Counted from the stretch's first letter, positions 33,597-43,340 are shown. The stretch: 64,000 nucleotides of DNA from Acidaminococcus sp. (GCA_022482815.1 JAKVOM010000001.1:1240001-1304000), one strand, 5' to 3'. Notes: generated by a model not told the origin, from the sequence alone. Translations and numbers: made by a program.

Positions 33597-33634
33597 CGGC
33601 CAGTGCCAGAATCGGCGCTGGCCGAAACTTTTTT
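33597..33634 (+). terminator. Terminator of the MoxR-VWA-thpR operon
   Basis: CGGCCAGTGCC pairs with GGCGCTGGCCG over a 5-base loop, followed by AAACTTTTTT. Confidence 0.92.
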
Positions 33635-33738
33635 GCGAAAGAAGGAACGCTAAGTCGGGACTTCAGTATACATGCGCTTTTATGATATAATGAGGGCAGG
33701 ATTTTTAACAGTAATGTAATCATTCAAGGAGGTGTCTT

Positions 33739-34434
33739 ATGAAATTTTTTGACGCTCGTTTAGTACGTATTGTGCAGGAAACCAGAGATATTTATAGTTA
33801 CATCCTGGAAATTCCTGAAGGATACACCTGGAAAGCCGGGCAGCATGCTGCTTTTCAGGTCAAGGGCTTTGCCCTTGATCCGAAAGACCGTGACACACGG
33901 ATTTTTACGATTGCCTCGGCTATGGAAGATGGATACCTGATGTTTTCCACACGTATTGGTGAAAAGCATACAAGTCTGAAAGAGGTACTGCTGCATCAAA
34001 TCAAACCGGGCGCTGTGATTGGCGTTGCGTCTCCGCTGGGATCTCTTGCCCTTGAACCGGATAAGTATAAAGGCATCCTTGCTGTGGCCGGCGGAATCGG
34101 AGTGACACCGGTTCGGGCCTTGCTAAGGGACTTCCTGGAACACCCTGCTGCGGGTTACGGTATTACTGTGGTTTATTCGGATAGTCACCAGGAATATGCC
34201 TATGCGGACTTTTGGGCAAAAGCACAAAAGAAGTTCCCCGGCCTGAATATGATTTTTGTGGCAGGGCGTGATCAGATGTCTGCCGCTGTCGACGAGTACG
34301 CACAGGCCCATGGCAGCGAATCTGAGTATCTCATTGCCGGTTCGCCTGCTATGAATAAGTCCTATACGGAACGTCTGGAGGCGCTTGGCATCAATAAGGA
34401 TGCAGTCAAGACCGACGTCTTCATGGGATATTAA
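33739..34434 (+). CDS. FAD/NAD(P) ferredoxin-reductase-fold oxidoreductase
   Basis: A 231-residue FNR-type flavoprotein. The FAD-binding part has TWKAGQHAAFQV, TRIFTIAS and the GAVIGVASPLGSL loop; the nucleotide half begins AVAGGIGVTPVRALLRDF. It lacks a ferredoxin or cytochrome domain, so it needs a separate electron partner. Probably a stand-alone NAD(P)H reductase for a ferredoxin- or flavodoxin-like protein. AAGGAGG precedes the ATG. It is monocistronic between a terminator and the valS leader. Confidence 0.85.
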   Translation: MKFFDARLVRIVQETRDIYSYILEIPEGYTWKAGQHAAFQVKGFALDPKDRDTRIFTIASAMEDGYLMFSTRIGEKHTSLKEVLLHQIKPGAVIGVASPLGSLALEPDKYKGILAVAGGIGVTPVRALLRDFLEHPAAGYGITVVYSDSHQEYAYADFWAKAQKKFPGLNMIFVAGRDQMSAAVDEYAQAHGSESEYLIAGSPAMNKSYTERLEALGINKDAVKTDVFMGY

Positions 34435-34496
34435 AAAATTGGCGGCCTCCGGGTGAAATTTCTCTGATTCATGTCCGGCACTTAAGGCTCTATCAA

Positions 34497-34525
34497 TTGA
34501 CTTTCCCTTGTTCAATTGATAAAAT
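34497..34525 (+). promoter_or_regulatory. valS promoter
   Basis: TTGACT at 34497-34502 and TAAAAT at 34520-34525, 17-bp spacing, immediately upstream of the T-box leader. Confidence 0.7.
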
Positions 34526-34531
34526 ATCTCT

Positions 34532-34764
34532 GTATATTGTAAAAGGCGATGAACGGAAGCAGTACAGTCCGCCGCGTTGCAGAGAGGATGCGCATTGGTG
34601 CAAGCATTCACGCAGGCAGCTGGAAGTCGTCCGGGAGCCGGCAGGGTGAATCCATGAGCCTTGCCCGTCCAGGCTCGTTACGCTGATGAAGGTGCCCAGG
34701 CAGCTGGGAAAATAGGTGGTACCGCGAACAACTCGTCCTATCAATGGGACGAGTTTATTTTTTT
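34532..34764 (+). promoter_or_regulatory. T-box leader of valS (Val specifier GTC)
   Basis: The transcript senses uncharged tRNA-Val and reads through when valine charging falls. The T-box AGGTGGTACCGCG is at 34714-34726, followed by the terminator AACTCGTCC/GGGACGAGTT and a T-run (34730-34764). Stem I begins GATGAACGGAAGCAGTA. Alignment with the two Met T-boxes in this window places the specifier at GTC 34626-34628 (GGAA-GTC-GTCCGGGAGC), a valine codon. Confidence 0.92.
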
Positions 34765-34786
34765 AAGGAGGTTTTGTTGGGACATT

Positions 34787-37441
34787 ATGGCAGAAGAAAA
34801 TAATATTCCCAAGGTTTATAACCCTGCGGAAGTCGAAAAGAAATGGTATGCATATTGGATTAAAAAAGGCTATTTCCATCAACCTGTAGATAAGAGCCGG
34901 AAACCATTCAGTGTGGTTATCCCGCCTCCTAATATTACGGGTAAGCTTCATATGGGCCATGCCCTTGATAATACCCTGCAGGATATTCTTGTCCGCTGGC
35001 ATCGTATGATGGGAGATAACACTTGCTGGCTTCCCGGTTATGACCATGCCGGTCTGGCTACGCAAATCAAGGTAGAAGAAGAACTGAAGAAAAAGGAAGG
35101 CCTGACTCGTTATGATCTGGGCCGTGAAAAATTCCTGGAACGTGTCTGGGCCTGGAAGGAAGAATATGGCGACAGAATTGTCACGCAGCTGAAATCCCTC
35201 GGTATTTCCTGTGACTGGGACCGTCAGCGTTTCACCATGGACGAAGGACTGTCCCGTGCGGTGCGTGAAGCTTTTGTCAGCCTTTATGAAAAGGGCCTTA
35301 TCTATAAGGGCACACGTATTATCAACTGGTGTGTCAACTGCCGTACGGCTCTGTCCGATGTAGAAGTTGAACACCAGGATGATCCGGGCCATTTGTGGTA
35401 TGTGAAGTACCCGATTGAAGGCGAAGATGGTAAATACCTGACGATTGCAACGTCCCGTCCTGAAACCATCCCCGGTGATACGGCGGTAGCTGTTAACCCG
35501 AATGATGACCGGTATAAAGATCTCGTTGGCAAACAGATCCGCCTGCCGATTATGGACCGCCTGATTCCTATTGTCGCCGATGACTATGTAGACGTTGAAT
35601 TTGGTACCGGTGCCGTTAAGATTACGCCGGCGCACGATCCTAACGACTACGAAGTCGGTCAGCGTCAGAAACTGCCTTCTATCACGGTTATCGGACTTGA
35701 TGGTAAGATGACCAAGGATTCCGGCAAGTATGAAGGCGAAGACCGCTATGAATGCCGTGAGCATATCGTCAAGGATCTGGATGATCTGGGCTTGCTCGTA
35801 AAGATTGAAGATGCTCCGCACTCCGTCGGCCATTGCCAGCGCTGCCATCATGTGGTTGAACCTCTTATTTCCACGCAGTGGTTTGTGAAGATGAAACCGC
35901 TTGCCAAAGCGGCCATTGAATGTGTGGAAGACGGCCGTGTTCAGTTTGTGCCGCCCCGCTTCACGAAGACCTATATCAATTGGCTGGAAAATATCCACGA
36001 CTGGTGCATTTCCCGTCAGATTTGGTGGGGTCACCGGATTCCTGTCTGGTATTGCGATGACTGCGGTGCCCAGGTGGCTTCCCGCACGGATCTTACGACT
36101 TGCCCGAAGTGCGGCAGCACGCATATCCATCAGGATGAGGATGCCCTGGATACCTGGTTCAGCTCCGGCCTGTGGCCATTTTCCACGTTTGGCTGGCCGG
36201 ACAAGACGGAGGAACTGGCACAGTTCTATCCGACGAGCGTCCTTGTTACCGGTTATGACATCATTTTCTTCTGGGTTGCCCGCATGATTACGATGGGTAT
36301 GGAATTCATGAAGGACATTCCGTTCCATCATGTCTTCATCCATGGCCTGGTCCGCGATGATCAGGGACGCAAGATGAGTAAATCCCTGGGCAACGGCATC
36401 GACCCTCTGGAAGTCGTCAATAAATATGGCGCCGATACGCTGCGCTTTATGCTGATTACGGGCAATACGCCGGGCAATGATATGCGCTTCTATTGGAACC
36501 GCATTGAATCGACCCGTAACTTTGCCAACAAGATCTGGAACGCCTCCCGTTTTGCACTCATGAACCTGGACGGCTATGATCCGAATGCTAAAAAGGCTCC
36601 GTATACGCTGGCTGATAAATGGATTCTGTCCCGCCTGCAGCATACAATCGCCGACGTGACGAACTTCCTAGGCAATTTTGAACTGGGTGAAGCCGGCCGT
36701 CTGATTTATGACTTCATCTGGGGTGAAGTCTGTGACTGGTATATTGAAATCATCAAACCGCGCCTGTATGGCAAAGTCAGCCCCGAAAGCCGTGCTACAG
36801 CGCAGGAAGTCCTGTGCCGTGTACTGACGGACGCCATGAAGCTGCTGCATCCATACATGCCGTTCATTACGGAAGAAATCTGGCAGCATCTGCCTCATGA
36901 AGGCGAAAGCATTATGATTGCCCCCTGGCCGAAAGCCGATGAATCTCTGATGGATGACGAAGCTGAAAAAGGCATGACGGCCATGATGGATGTCATCAAA
37001 GCTATTCGTAACATGAGAGCTGAAGTCAATGCGGCTCCCGGTAAGAAAGCACCGGCCATTGTTCTCGTGGAAGATGATCTGCGGGATACTTTTGCCAGCA
37101 ATGAAGACTATATTAAATTGCTGGGTACCGTGGATAAGCTGACGCTGGGCGCTATGGATGACGCAGTTCCTGAAAATGCCATGACGGCTGTAGTGACGGG
37201 TGCCAAGGTGTATCTGCCGCTGAAAGGCCTCATTGATGTGGATAAGGAACTGGCCCGCCTGCAAAAAGAACTGGACGGGGCAGAAAAGGAACTGAAGCGC
37301 GTGGAAGGCAAGCTGAATAACCAGGGCTTCCTGTCCAAAGCTCCGGCAGCTGTCGTTGAAAAAGAAAAGACCAAGAAGACGGAAGTGGAAAGCCGTCTGC
37401 AAGGCCTTAAGGAACGGATGGAAACCCTTCGCAAACTCTGA
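34787..37441 (+). CDS. valS: Valyl-tRNA synthetase
   Basis: An 884-residue class I synthetase that charges tRNA-Val. The HIGH motif reads PPNITGKLHMGHALDN near residue 47, the editing domain has TSRPETIPGDTAV, and the KMSKS motif reads RKMSKSLGNGIDP near residue 527. A C-terminal coiled coil (KELARLQKELDGAEKELKRV) is typical of ValRS. The ATG at 34787 follows AAGGAGG with a rather long 15-bp spacer. Controlled by the T-box leader. folC follows after 19 bp. Confidence 0.97.
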   Translation: MAEENNIPKVYNPAEVEKKWYAYWIKKGYFHQPVDKSRKPFSVVIPPPNITGKLHMGHALDNTLQDILVRWHRMMGDNTCWLPGYDHAGLATQIKVEEELKKKEGLTRYDLGREKFLERVWAWKEEYGDRIVTQLKSLGISCDWDRQRFTMDEGLSRAVREAFVSLYEKGLIYKGTRIINWCVNCRTALSDVEVEHQDDPGHLWYVKYPIEGEDGKYLTIATSRPETIPGDTAVAVNPNDDRYKDLVGKQIRLPIMDRLIPIVADDYVDVEFGTGAVKITPAHDPNDYEVGQRQKLPSITVIGLDGKMTKDSGKYEGEDRYECREHIVKDLDDLGLLVKIEDAPHSVGHCQRCHHVVEPLISTQWFVKMKPLAKAAIECVEDGRVQFVPPRFTKTYINWLENIHDWCISRQIWWGHRIPVWYCDDCGAQVASRTDLTTCPKCGSTHIHQDEDALDTWFSSGLWPFSTFGWPDKTEELAQFYPTSVLVTGYDIIFFWVARMITMGMEFMKDIPFHHVFIHGLVRDDQGRKMSKSLGNGIDPLEVVNKYGADTLRFMLITGNTPGNDMRFYWNRIESTRNFANKIWNASRFALMNLDGYDPNAKKAPYTLADKWILSRLQHTIADVTNFLGNFELGEAGRLIYDFIWGEVCDWYIEIIKPRLYGKVSPESRATAQEVLCRVLTDAMKLLHPYMPFITEEIWQHLPHEGESIMIAPWPKADESLMDDEAEKGMTAMMDVIKAIRNMRAEVNAAPGKKAPAIVLVEDDLRDTFASNEDYIKLLGTVDKLTLGAMDDAVPENAMTAVVTGAKVYLPLKGLIDVDKELARLQKELDGAEKELKRVEGKLNNQGFLSKAPAAVVEKEKTKKTEVESRLQGLKERMETLRKL

Positions 37442-37460
37442 TTGAAAGGAGAATGGCACC

Positions 37461-38756
37461 ATGGCAATGGATTATGCAGAGGCTCTCAGCTACGTACAAG
37501 GCCTCGGCAAATTTGGAATCAATCTGGGCATGGAACGTATCCAGGGGCTGGCCGAAAGACTGGGACATCCGGAACGTCAAATCAAGACGATTCACATTAC
37601 CGGGACCAACGGTAAGGGCAGTGTTGCCTCTTATCTGAGTCATATACTGACAGCAGCCGGAAAGAAAACCGGCTGTTACACCTCTCCGCATTTTGTGCGC
37701 TACAATGAACGGATGACGATAGACGGCGAAGAAATTTCTGATGCCGATTTTGCTGCCGTTACTGAAACAGTTAAGCAGGCTGTCGAAGCGTTCATGGCTG
37801 ACGGCGGTGAGCAGCCAACGCAGTTTGAAGTGCTGACAGCCATGGGGTTCCTGTATTTTGCCAGGAAACGCGTAGACTATGCTGTCATAGAAGTCGGCAT
37901 GGGCGGACTTTGGGATTCTACGAATATCATTATTCCGGAAGTTTCCGTAATCACCAATGTGACTTTGGAGCATACAGCGCGTCTGGGCAAGACCATAGCG
38001 GCTATTGCCGAACAAAAAGCGGGCATCATCAAGGAGGGCGTTCCCGTTGTCACTTCCTGCGAAGGAGACGCATTGAAAGTGGTGGCTGAAACGGCTGCTG
38101 CCAAGCACTGCCCCTGCTTCGAATGGGGGAGGGACTTCTCCTATACCGCGCTTAAGGGGTCAATGGATACGCAGGTCTTCCGTTATACAGCGGATGGAAA
38201 GGACATGGATGTGACCATTCATCTTGCCGGGGACCATCAGCTGATCAATGGGGCCGTGGCCGTCAAAGCTGCGGAAGTCCTTGCTGCAAAAAATCCGGCT
38301 ATTACGCAAAAGGCAATTTTGCGCGGGATGGCAGAAACAACGTGGCCTGGCAGGCTGGAATTGATTCATCATCATCCGGATGTGATTCTCGACGGGGCAC
38401 ATAACCCGTCGGGAGTAACCGTGCTGAGAAAGGCACTGGATGAATATTATCCTCATGCACACCGGATCTTTGTCTTTGGTATGATGGGGGATAAAGATGT
38501 CAGCAAGGTAGCTGATATTCTCTTCCGTGAGGAGGATACGATTTACACAGTGCAGGCTGATGACACGGCACGGGCGGAAAAGCCGGAAAAGCTGGCGGCC
38601 CGTCTGCACAAAAAGGCCGTTCCTGTGGATGATCTGGCAGCGGCTTTTAAGAAAGCACTGTCGGAAGCAGGTCCGGATGACGTCGTGCTCGTCTGTGGTT
38701 CACTGTACTTGATTGGGAATTTCAAGGGAATGGGCCTTGATCAGGTGATGGTATGA
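37461..38756 (+). CDS. folC: Folylpolyglutamate/dihydrofolate synthase
   Basis: A 431-residue Mur-ligase-family enzyme that adds glutamate to folates. The P-loop HITGTNGKGSVASY is near residue 48, followed by YTSPHFVRYNERM, the VGMGGLWDSTNII segment and the C-terminal LDGAHNPSG. AAAGGAG precedes the ATG. It is downstream of valS, a common Firmicute order, and its stop overlaps the next gene by 4 bp. Confidence 0.95.
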   Translation: MAMDYAEALSYVQGLGKFGINLGMERIQGLAERLGHPERQIKTIHITGTNGKGSVASYLSHILTAAGKKTGCYTSPHFVRYNERMTIDGEEISDADFAAVTETVKQAVEAFMADGGEQPTQFEVLTAMGFLYFARKRVDYAVIEVGMGGLWDSTNIIIPEVSVITNVTLEHTARLGKTIAAIAEQKAGIIKEGVPVVTSCEGDALKVVAETAAAKHCPCFEWGRDFSYTALKGSMDTQVFRYTADGKDMDVTIHLAGDHQLINGAVAVKAAEVLAAKNPAITQKAILRGMAETTWPGRLELIHHHPDVILDGAHNPSGVTVLRKALDEYYPHAHRIFVFGMMGDKDVSKVADILFREEDTIYTVQADDTARAEKPEKLAARLHKKAVPVDDLAAAFKKALSEAGPDDVVLVCGSLYLIGNFKGMGLDQVMV

Positions 38757-40009
38757 CCAATAAGCGAATTTTTCCCGAATCGTGGAATTTAAACCAGGTT
38801 CTTTACGGGCTGCTGGCGTTATATATGTTTGCGCTGCCGCTCTATCTTAAGGCTGCACAGGGCATATTCATTGTCATGCTCGTATTGAATGTAATTAACG
38901 TCATCAGGACGCGTCAGTTCTGGCCGGATGCTCATATTTCCAAGAAAATCAGCCGCCCGCTGTGGGGACTGTTTATTCTGAGCGGTCTCAGCATCATCTG
39001 GTCTCCTGACCCTGCCTTGTGCGGATATAACTGGCTGTATGTAGTGGGTCAGGAAGTAGGGATGTTCTACTTTATGCTGCGCTACGGCAGCACGGGGCGC
39101 CGTTCCTTGTTTCTCGTCAAAGTCTTCATGGTGGCAGCTGGGATTGTGGCAATTTACGGCATCTGGCAGTATTTTTACGGAGTGACCGTGCAGGATATTG
39201 AATGGATTGATCACTACGCATTCCCCACGATGACGCGTCGTGCCATTTCTACGCTGGAGAATCCGAATATCCTGGCAAGCTTCCTTGTCCTCACGGTTGC
39301 TTACAGTGAAGGGCTGTTCGGGCCGTTAAAGGGAGGCAAACGGAGAACTTCCCTTGTGATTATCTTCGTTGCGTCTGTAACGTGCCTCATGCTGACATTT
39401 TCCCGTGGTAACTGGATTGCTCTCTTTTTTGTCCTGTTTGTCTTTGCCGGAGCCTTTTATCATAAGGCAATCCTGCCGTTTGTAGGCGGCGGCCTGGGTG
39501 TGCTGTACCTTGGCTGGGACCAATTGGCAAACCGGATTATGTCTATCTTCTCTATTGAAGATACTTCGGCAGAACTGAGAGTGATGTATCTTGAAAGCGC
39601 TACATCGATGATTGAGGAGCATCCCTTCGGCGTCGGCTGGTATGGGTATCAATTTGAATTCCCTGACTACAACTGGGGCTACGTTGATCCTGAAGTAATT
39701 ATGTATCACAGTCACAATATCCTGACTAACGTGGCTGCCGAACTGGGTATTGTGGGGCTTATCCTGTTTGTCTATGTGATGTATCAGCTTATCAAGACGG
39801 CACGGCAGATTCGCCATCGCAAAGTTGATCCCTGGATTCGCGGCATGGCCTGCGGGTATATGGCTTCCATTGTCGGAATCTTCGTGGCCGGAATGACGGA
39901 CTATACGCTCTTTAATCTTCAGCTTGGTATTCTTTTCTGGATCTTTAATGCTATGCTGATAGCACTCGAAAGTATTACCAAGGATAACGAACCTATAGAA
40001 GAACCGTAA
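38753..40009 (+). CDS. O-antigen ligase/polymerase-family membrane protein
   Basis: A 418-residue membrane protein with about 11 hydrophobic segments and the Wzy_C-type core: LTFSRGNWIALFFVLFVF followed by a large loop with HPFGVGWYGYQFE and YHSHNILTNVAAELG, whose Arg and His are usual for ligases. Such proteins join or polymerise polysaccharide at the outer face of the inner membrane, in keeping with an outer-membrane Firmicute. No other glycan genes are adjacent, so the substrate is unknown. It overlaps folC by ATGA and is co-translated. Confidence 0.85.
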   Translation: MTNKRIFPESWNLNQVLYGLLALYMFALPLYLKAAQGIFIVMLVLNVINVIRTRQFWPDAHISKKISRPLWGLFILSGLSIIWSPDPALCGYNWLYVVGQEVGMFYFMLRYGSTGRRSLFLVKVFMVAAGIVAIYGIWQYFYGVTVQDIEWIDHYAFPTMTRRAISTLENPNILASFLVLTVAYSEGLFGPLKGGKRRTSLVIIFVASVTCLMLTFSRGNWIALFFVLFVFAGAFYHKAILPFVGGGLGVLYLGWDQLANRIMSIFSIEDTSAELRVMYLESATSMIEEHPFGVGWYGYQFEFPDYNWGYVDPEVIMYHSHNILTNVAAELGIVGLILFVYVMYQLIKTARQIRHRKVDPWIRGMACGYMASIVGIFVAGMTDYTLFNLQLGILFWIFNAMLIALESITKDNEPIEEP

Positions 40010-40020
40010 ATAATCATCAA

Positions 40021-40125
40021 GGGACTGTGAAATAATGCGTGTGCATGATTTCACAGTCCCTTTTTCACGCTTTCCGCCTCCAGCCGTCCGCTGACCGCAG
40101 TTCGTCTGTGGAAGCAAAATTGCCT
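40021..40125. repeat. Intergenic hairpin repeat, copy 2 (extended)
   Basis: GGGACTGTGAAATAATGC pairs with GCATGATTTCACAGTCCC, followed by five T, so it also ends the folC operon. The following TCACGCTTTCCGC...TCTGTGGAAGCAAAATTGCC is the reverse complement of the block at 51961-52000. The rest of 40126-40400 has CCGTCAGGTTGGGTATTCC (also near 46560) and CTATCTGCAAGCTGCTAACG text, but no gene. Confidence 0.8.
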
Positions 40126-40400
40126 TTCATTAAAACCAAACCGTCAGGTTGGGTATTCCTTTGGGAACTCCTTCCACGCAGTCGGAAGGATGAGCCACGA
40201 AGTGGCGGAAGATAGGTATCAATCCAATGCTACATGCCATAAGCAAAAGGCTAAATGCGTTTTTTATTCCCTCGCTATCGGCAGCTATCTGCAAGCTGCT
40301 AACGGCTATCTGCCCTTTAAAAATGGATTTTATTTTTTTAGAAGCTCTTATTGTGTGGGTTGCTAGCCGCATTGCGGATAGATACTCGGTGAGTCCAACT

Positions 40401-40440
40401 AAAAAATCTCCGTCCCCCTTCAGGGGAACGGAGATTTTTT
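40401..40440 (-). terminator. Terminator of the citDEF operon
   Basis: AAAAAATCTCCGTCCCC pairs with GGGGAACGGAGATTTTTT, 15 bp beyond the citF stop. A-run on one side and T-run on the other, so it may work in both directions. Confidence 0.9.
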
Positions 40441-40454
40441 ATACGAGGATGAGA

Positions 40455-42020
40455 TTAGATTTCAACATCCTTCTTTACTTGTCTTACGACATCCATGATG
40501 GAACCGTCACGAGCTTCAATGATACCGACAACACGGTCTTCGAATTGAACCGGATCCGGCTTGCCGACAATCTTGTAAGCCTGGTCACGAAGTTCTTCAA
40601 TCGTGCAGATTGGCAGATCGCAGCCCTTGGCAGCTTCGATGATGTCCTGACGTTTCGGGTTGATAGCGATACCATAATCGGTAACGACTACGTCAACCGT
40701 TTCGCCCGGAGTCGTAACAGTGGTGCAGTCTGTGCAGATAGCAGGGCTGCGGCCTTGCAGCAGCGGAGCAATAACGATAGTGCACTTTGCACCGGCAGCC
40801 GTATCAGGATGGCCGCCCTGAGCACCGGTGATGACGCCGTCGGAACCTACAACTACGTTAACGTTGAAGTGGGTATCAACTTCGAGAGCACCGAGGATTA
40901 CGAAGTCCAGCTTGTTGACATATGCGCCCTTGTTGAACGGATCAGCATACTGGGAAGTCGTGATTTCGTAATGGTTCGGGTTGGTCTTGATATCTTCGAT
41001 AGAATAGGTATCGAAGTCCTGGGTATCGGCAATCTTGTTGATCAGGCCTTCATGCTGCAGTTCGCAGATGGTCTGGGCAATACCACCCATAGCCACGCCG
41101 ATATGAACATTGTCGTTTCTCAGATGTTCAGCCAGATACTTGGTGGAAGCGATAGAAGCACCGCCTACACCGGTCTGATAGATGAAACCGTCTTTGTACC
41201 AGGGCATATGAACCATGAAGTCTGCAGCATACTTAGCCATCAGGAGCTTTCTCTGGTCAGTAGTCGGCTTAGCAGCACCGGTAGCAATCTTGCTCGGATC
41301 ACCGATGGCGTCAACCTTTACTACATAGTCAACGTTGGTCATATCAATGGAAGCCGGTACGTTCGGGAACGGAACCAGCGTATCCGTTACGATAACAACT
41401 TTGTCAGCATACTGAGCATCAATGGCTGCGTAACCGAGAACGCCGCAGTCACTGCCGGTAGCACTGCCCACAGCACGAGCGTTGCCCATGTCATCGGAGC
41501 AAGGAGCACCAATGAAGGCAATGTCAATATGGGTCTCGCCGGTTTCAACGGCGCGAACACGAGCACCATGACCACGCATGATAGCAAGGCCCTTCAGTTT
41601 GCCGTTGGAAATAGCCTGACCAATCGGTCCACGTACGCCGGAAGCCTGGATATTGGTAATCGTGCCGTCTTCAATCATCGGAACAATCGGAGCCTGAGCT
41701 TTACCGAGGGAGGAAGCGCAGATGGTGATATCTTTGATACCCATCTTGTGAACAGCTTCCATAACCATGTTGACGACGTAGTCCCCTTCACGGAAATGAT
41801 GGTGGAAGGAAAGGGTCATGCCATCATGGATACCGCATTTCTTCAGAACATCTTCAATGGAATCTACCACTTTGCTGTAATGGGGATCCATGACAGGAGC
41901 TACCGTGTGGGTAGCAGCCTTGTATTCAACGAGGTGTTTGGCAAAGCTGCCGCGGAAGACGTCTTTGCCGGTTGCCTTCAGGATCTCTTCAGGAATCTCT
42001 CTACCTACTGCATTCTTCAT
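40455..42020 (-). CDS. citF: Citrate lyase alpha subunit (citrate:acetyl-ACP transferase)
   Basis: A 521-residue CitF, which transfers the acyl-carrier of CitD from acetate to citrate before cleavage. Matching regions include LSFHHHFREGDYVVN, GVRGPIGQAISNG, and YQTGVGGASIAST near the middle and VVTDYGIAINPKR near the end. The length is normal for the family. The ATG at 42020 has AAGGGGGAT on the reverse strand. It is the last gene of citD-citE-citF and starts one base after the citE stop. Confidence 0.97.
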   Translation of the reverse strand: MKNAVGREIPEEILKATGKDVFRGSFAKHLVEYKAATHTVAPVMDPHYSKVVDSIEDVLKKCGIHDGMTLSFHHHFREGDYVVNMVMEAVHKMGIKDITICASSLGKAQAPIVPMIEDGTITNIQASGVRGPIGQAISNGKLKGLAIMRGHGARVRAVETGETHIDIAFIGAPCSDDMGNARAVGSATGSDCGVLGYAAIDAQYADKVVIVTDTLVPFPNVPASIDMTNVDYVVKVDAIGDPSKIATGAAKPTTDQRKLLMAKYAADFMVHMPWYKDGFIYQTGVGGASIASTKYLAEHLRNDNVHIGVAMGGIAQTICELQHEGLINKIADTQDFDTYSIEDIKTNPNHYEITTSQYADPFNKGAYVNKLDFVILGALEVDTHFNVNVVVGSDGVITGAQGGHPDTAAGAKCTIVIAPLLQGRSPAICTDCTTVTTPGETVDVVVTDYGIAINPKRQDIIEAAKGCDLPICTIEELRDQAYKIVGKPDPVQFEDRVVGIIEARDGSIMDVVRQVKKDVEI

Positions 42021-42021
42021 C

Positions 42022-42930
42022 TTATAAATCCCCCTTATAAACACCGGCTGCCTTAGCCAGGGCGATCGTTCTCTTAGCACCGTCATAGAAAGCGATATCC
42101 AGCATCTTACCATTGATGGTGAATACACCGATACCCATTGCTTTCTTGGTGTCGATTTCGCGAACTACGGCTTCAGCCCAACGGATTTGTTTTTCGGTCG
42201 GAGTGAACACTTCGTGGCAGATAGGAATCTGACGCGGGTTGATGATGGATTTACCATCAAAGCCCATGGTTCTGATCATTTCGACGTCCTTGCGGAAGCC
42301 TTCCATGTCGTCCAGATCGGTGTAAACGGTATCGAAGCACATCTTGCCGGTAGCACGAGCTGCGATAACCATTTGCTGACGGGCACCCATCAGTTCAACG
42401 CCGCTCTTGGAGATGGAGGTCTGCAGGTCTCTGGTGTAGTCGCCGCCGGAGAGAGCAACGCCAAACAGACGATCGGAAGCCTTGCAGATATCATAAACGT
42501 TCAGGATACCTTTCGTAGATTCGATAGCAGCCATAATCAAGGTAGAACCAACTTCACGATGGAATTCTTTTTCAGCTGCCGTAATGGCATCTTCAACAAT
42601 CTTGACATCCTGGGCAGATTCGCACTTGGAAATACGAATGGTATCAGCACCGCCTGCTACGCAGACACGGATATCTTCCTTCCAGTGCGGAGTTTCCAGA
42701 CCATTGATACGGACAACGCGTTCGCATCCATGATAATCAATTTCCTTCAGGGCATGGAACAGGGAATAACGGGCAGCATCCTTCTGGTTTTCAGCTACGG
42801 CATCTTCCAGATCCAGCATGATGGAATCGGGTTTATAAACATACGGATCTTTGATCAGGCTCGGTTTTTGTGCGTTCAGGAACATCATGGATCTTCTTAA
42901 ACGCTTGAAGTTAGGATTCGTGTTTGCCAT
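42022..42930 (-). CDS. citE: Citrate lyase beta subunit (citryl-ACP lyase)
   Basis: A 302-residue CitE that splits citryl-ACP into oxaloacetate and acetyl-ACP. Recognised from RSMMFLNAQKPSLIKD, the metal-site segment SIMLDLEDAVAENQKDAARY, VRINGLETPHW, ALSGGDYTRDLQ and GFDGKSIINPRQIP. Length is typical. It starts one base beyond the citD stop and ends one base before citF, indicating tight coupling. Confidence 0.97.
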   Translation of the reverse strand: MANTNPNFKRLRRSMMFLNAQKPSLIKDPYVYKPDSIMLDLEDAVAENQKDAARYSLFHALKEIDYHGCERVVRINGLETPHWKEDIRVCVAGGADTIRISKCESAQDVKIVEDAITAAEKEFHREVGSTLIMAAIESTKGILNVYDICKASDRLFGVALSGGDYTRDLQTSISKSGVELMGARQQMVIAARATGKMCFDTVYTDLDDMEGFRKDVEMIRTMGFDGKSIINPRQIPICHEVFTPTEKQIRWAEAVVREIDTKKAMGIGVFTINGKMLDIAFYDGAKRTIALAKAAGVYKGDL

Positions 42931-42931
42931 A

Positions 42932-43231
42932 TTATAAGACCTCCCAAGGATTCGGAGTATCCGGGTCCTCATTGATAGAACGGAATACAGCGCCTTCTAC
43001 ACGTGCTTTCAGTGTGCAGTCAAGTGCACCCTTGTCAACAACGGAAACCTTGGCGTTCTTAACGTCGAGTTTCTTCAGGGTATCCAGGACAACAGCCTTG
43101 ATTTGTCTGCCATACTGATGAATCACACTGCTTTCGATGGAGAGTTCAATGCCGTTCGTACCGGGTTCAACCGTAATCTGGGCATCAGAAGACTCAACAG
43201 TGCCAGCCATGGCTGCCTTCTTTAATTCCAT
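42932..43231 (-). CDS. citD: Citrate lyase acyl carrier protein (gamma subunit)
   Basis: A 99-residue acyl carrier. The prosthetic phosphoribosyl-dephospho-CoA attaches to serine in the N-terminal AGTVESSDAQI, about residue 14. The C-terminal segment VEGAVFRSINEDPDTPNPWE is typical. It is the first gene of citDEF, with GGAGG-type sequence upstream. citC, the ligase that acetylates the carrier, is not upstream as in enterobacteria and not in this window. Confidence 0.96.
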   Translation of the reverse strand: MELKKAAMAGTVESSDAQITVEPGTNGIELSIESSVIHQYGRQIKAVVLDTLKKLDVKNAKVSVVDKGALDCTLKARVEGAVFRSINEDPDTPNPWEVL

Positions 43232-43281
43232 GAAAATTCCTCCTTCGTTAAAACAAGAACTGTTTAGATTCTTACATACTG

Positions 43282-43340
43282 ATAGTAACACAGGAAAAAA
43301 TGGAAAACTAATATAAATAATGGTATAATCAGCATAAGAC
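43282..43340 (-). promoter_or_regulatory. citD promoter with conserved citrate box
   Basis: The block GAAAACTAATATAAATAATG...CATAAGA (43303-43340) is closely matched upstream of the citrate carrier at 51687-51724. In both places the -10 element TACTAT (reverse strand; 43282-43287 here) lies exactly 15 bp from the block. A likely LysR-controlled promoter. Confidence 0.7.

Noticed and set aside
34763-36643. 626-codon open frame on the reverse strand
   Set aside because: It lies entirely antisense to valS, whose motifs are unmistakable; long antisense frames arise from the codon bias of such genes.
40227-42056. 609-codon open frame on the forward strand
   Set aside because: Antisense to citF, with no recognisable domain or ribosome-binding site.
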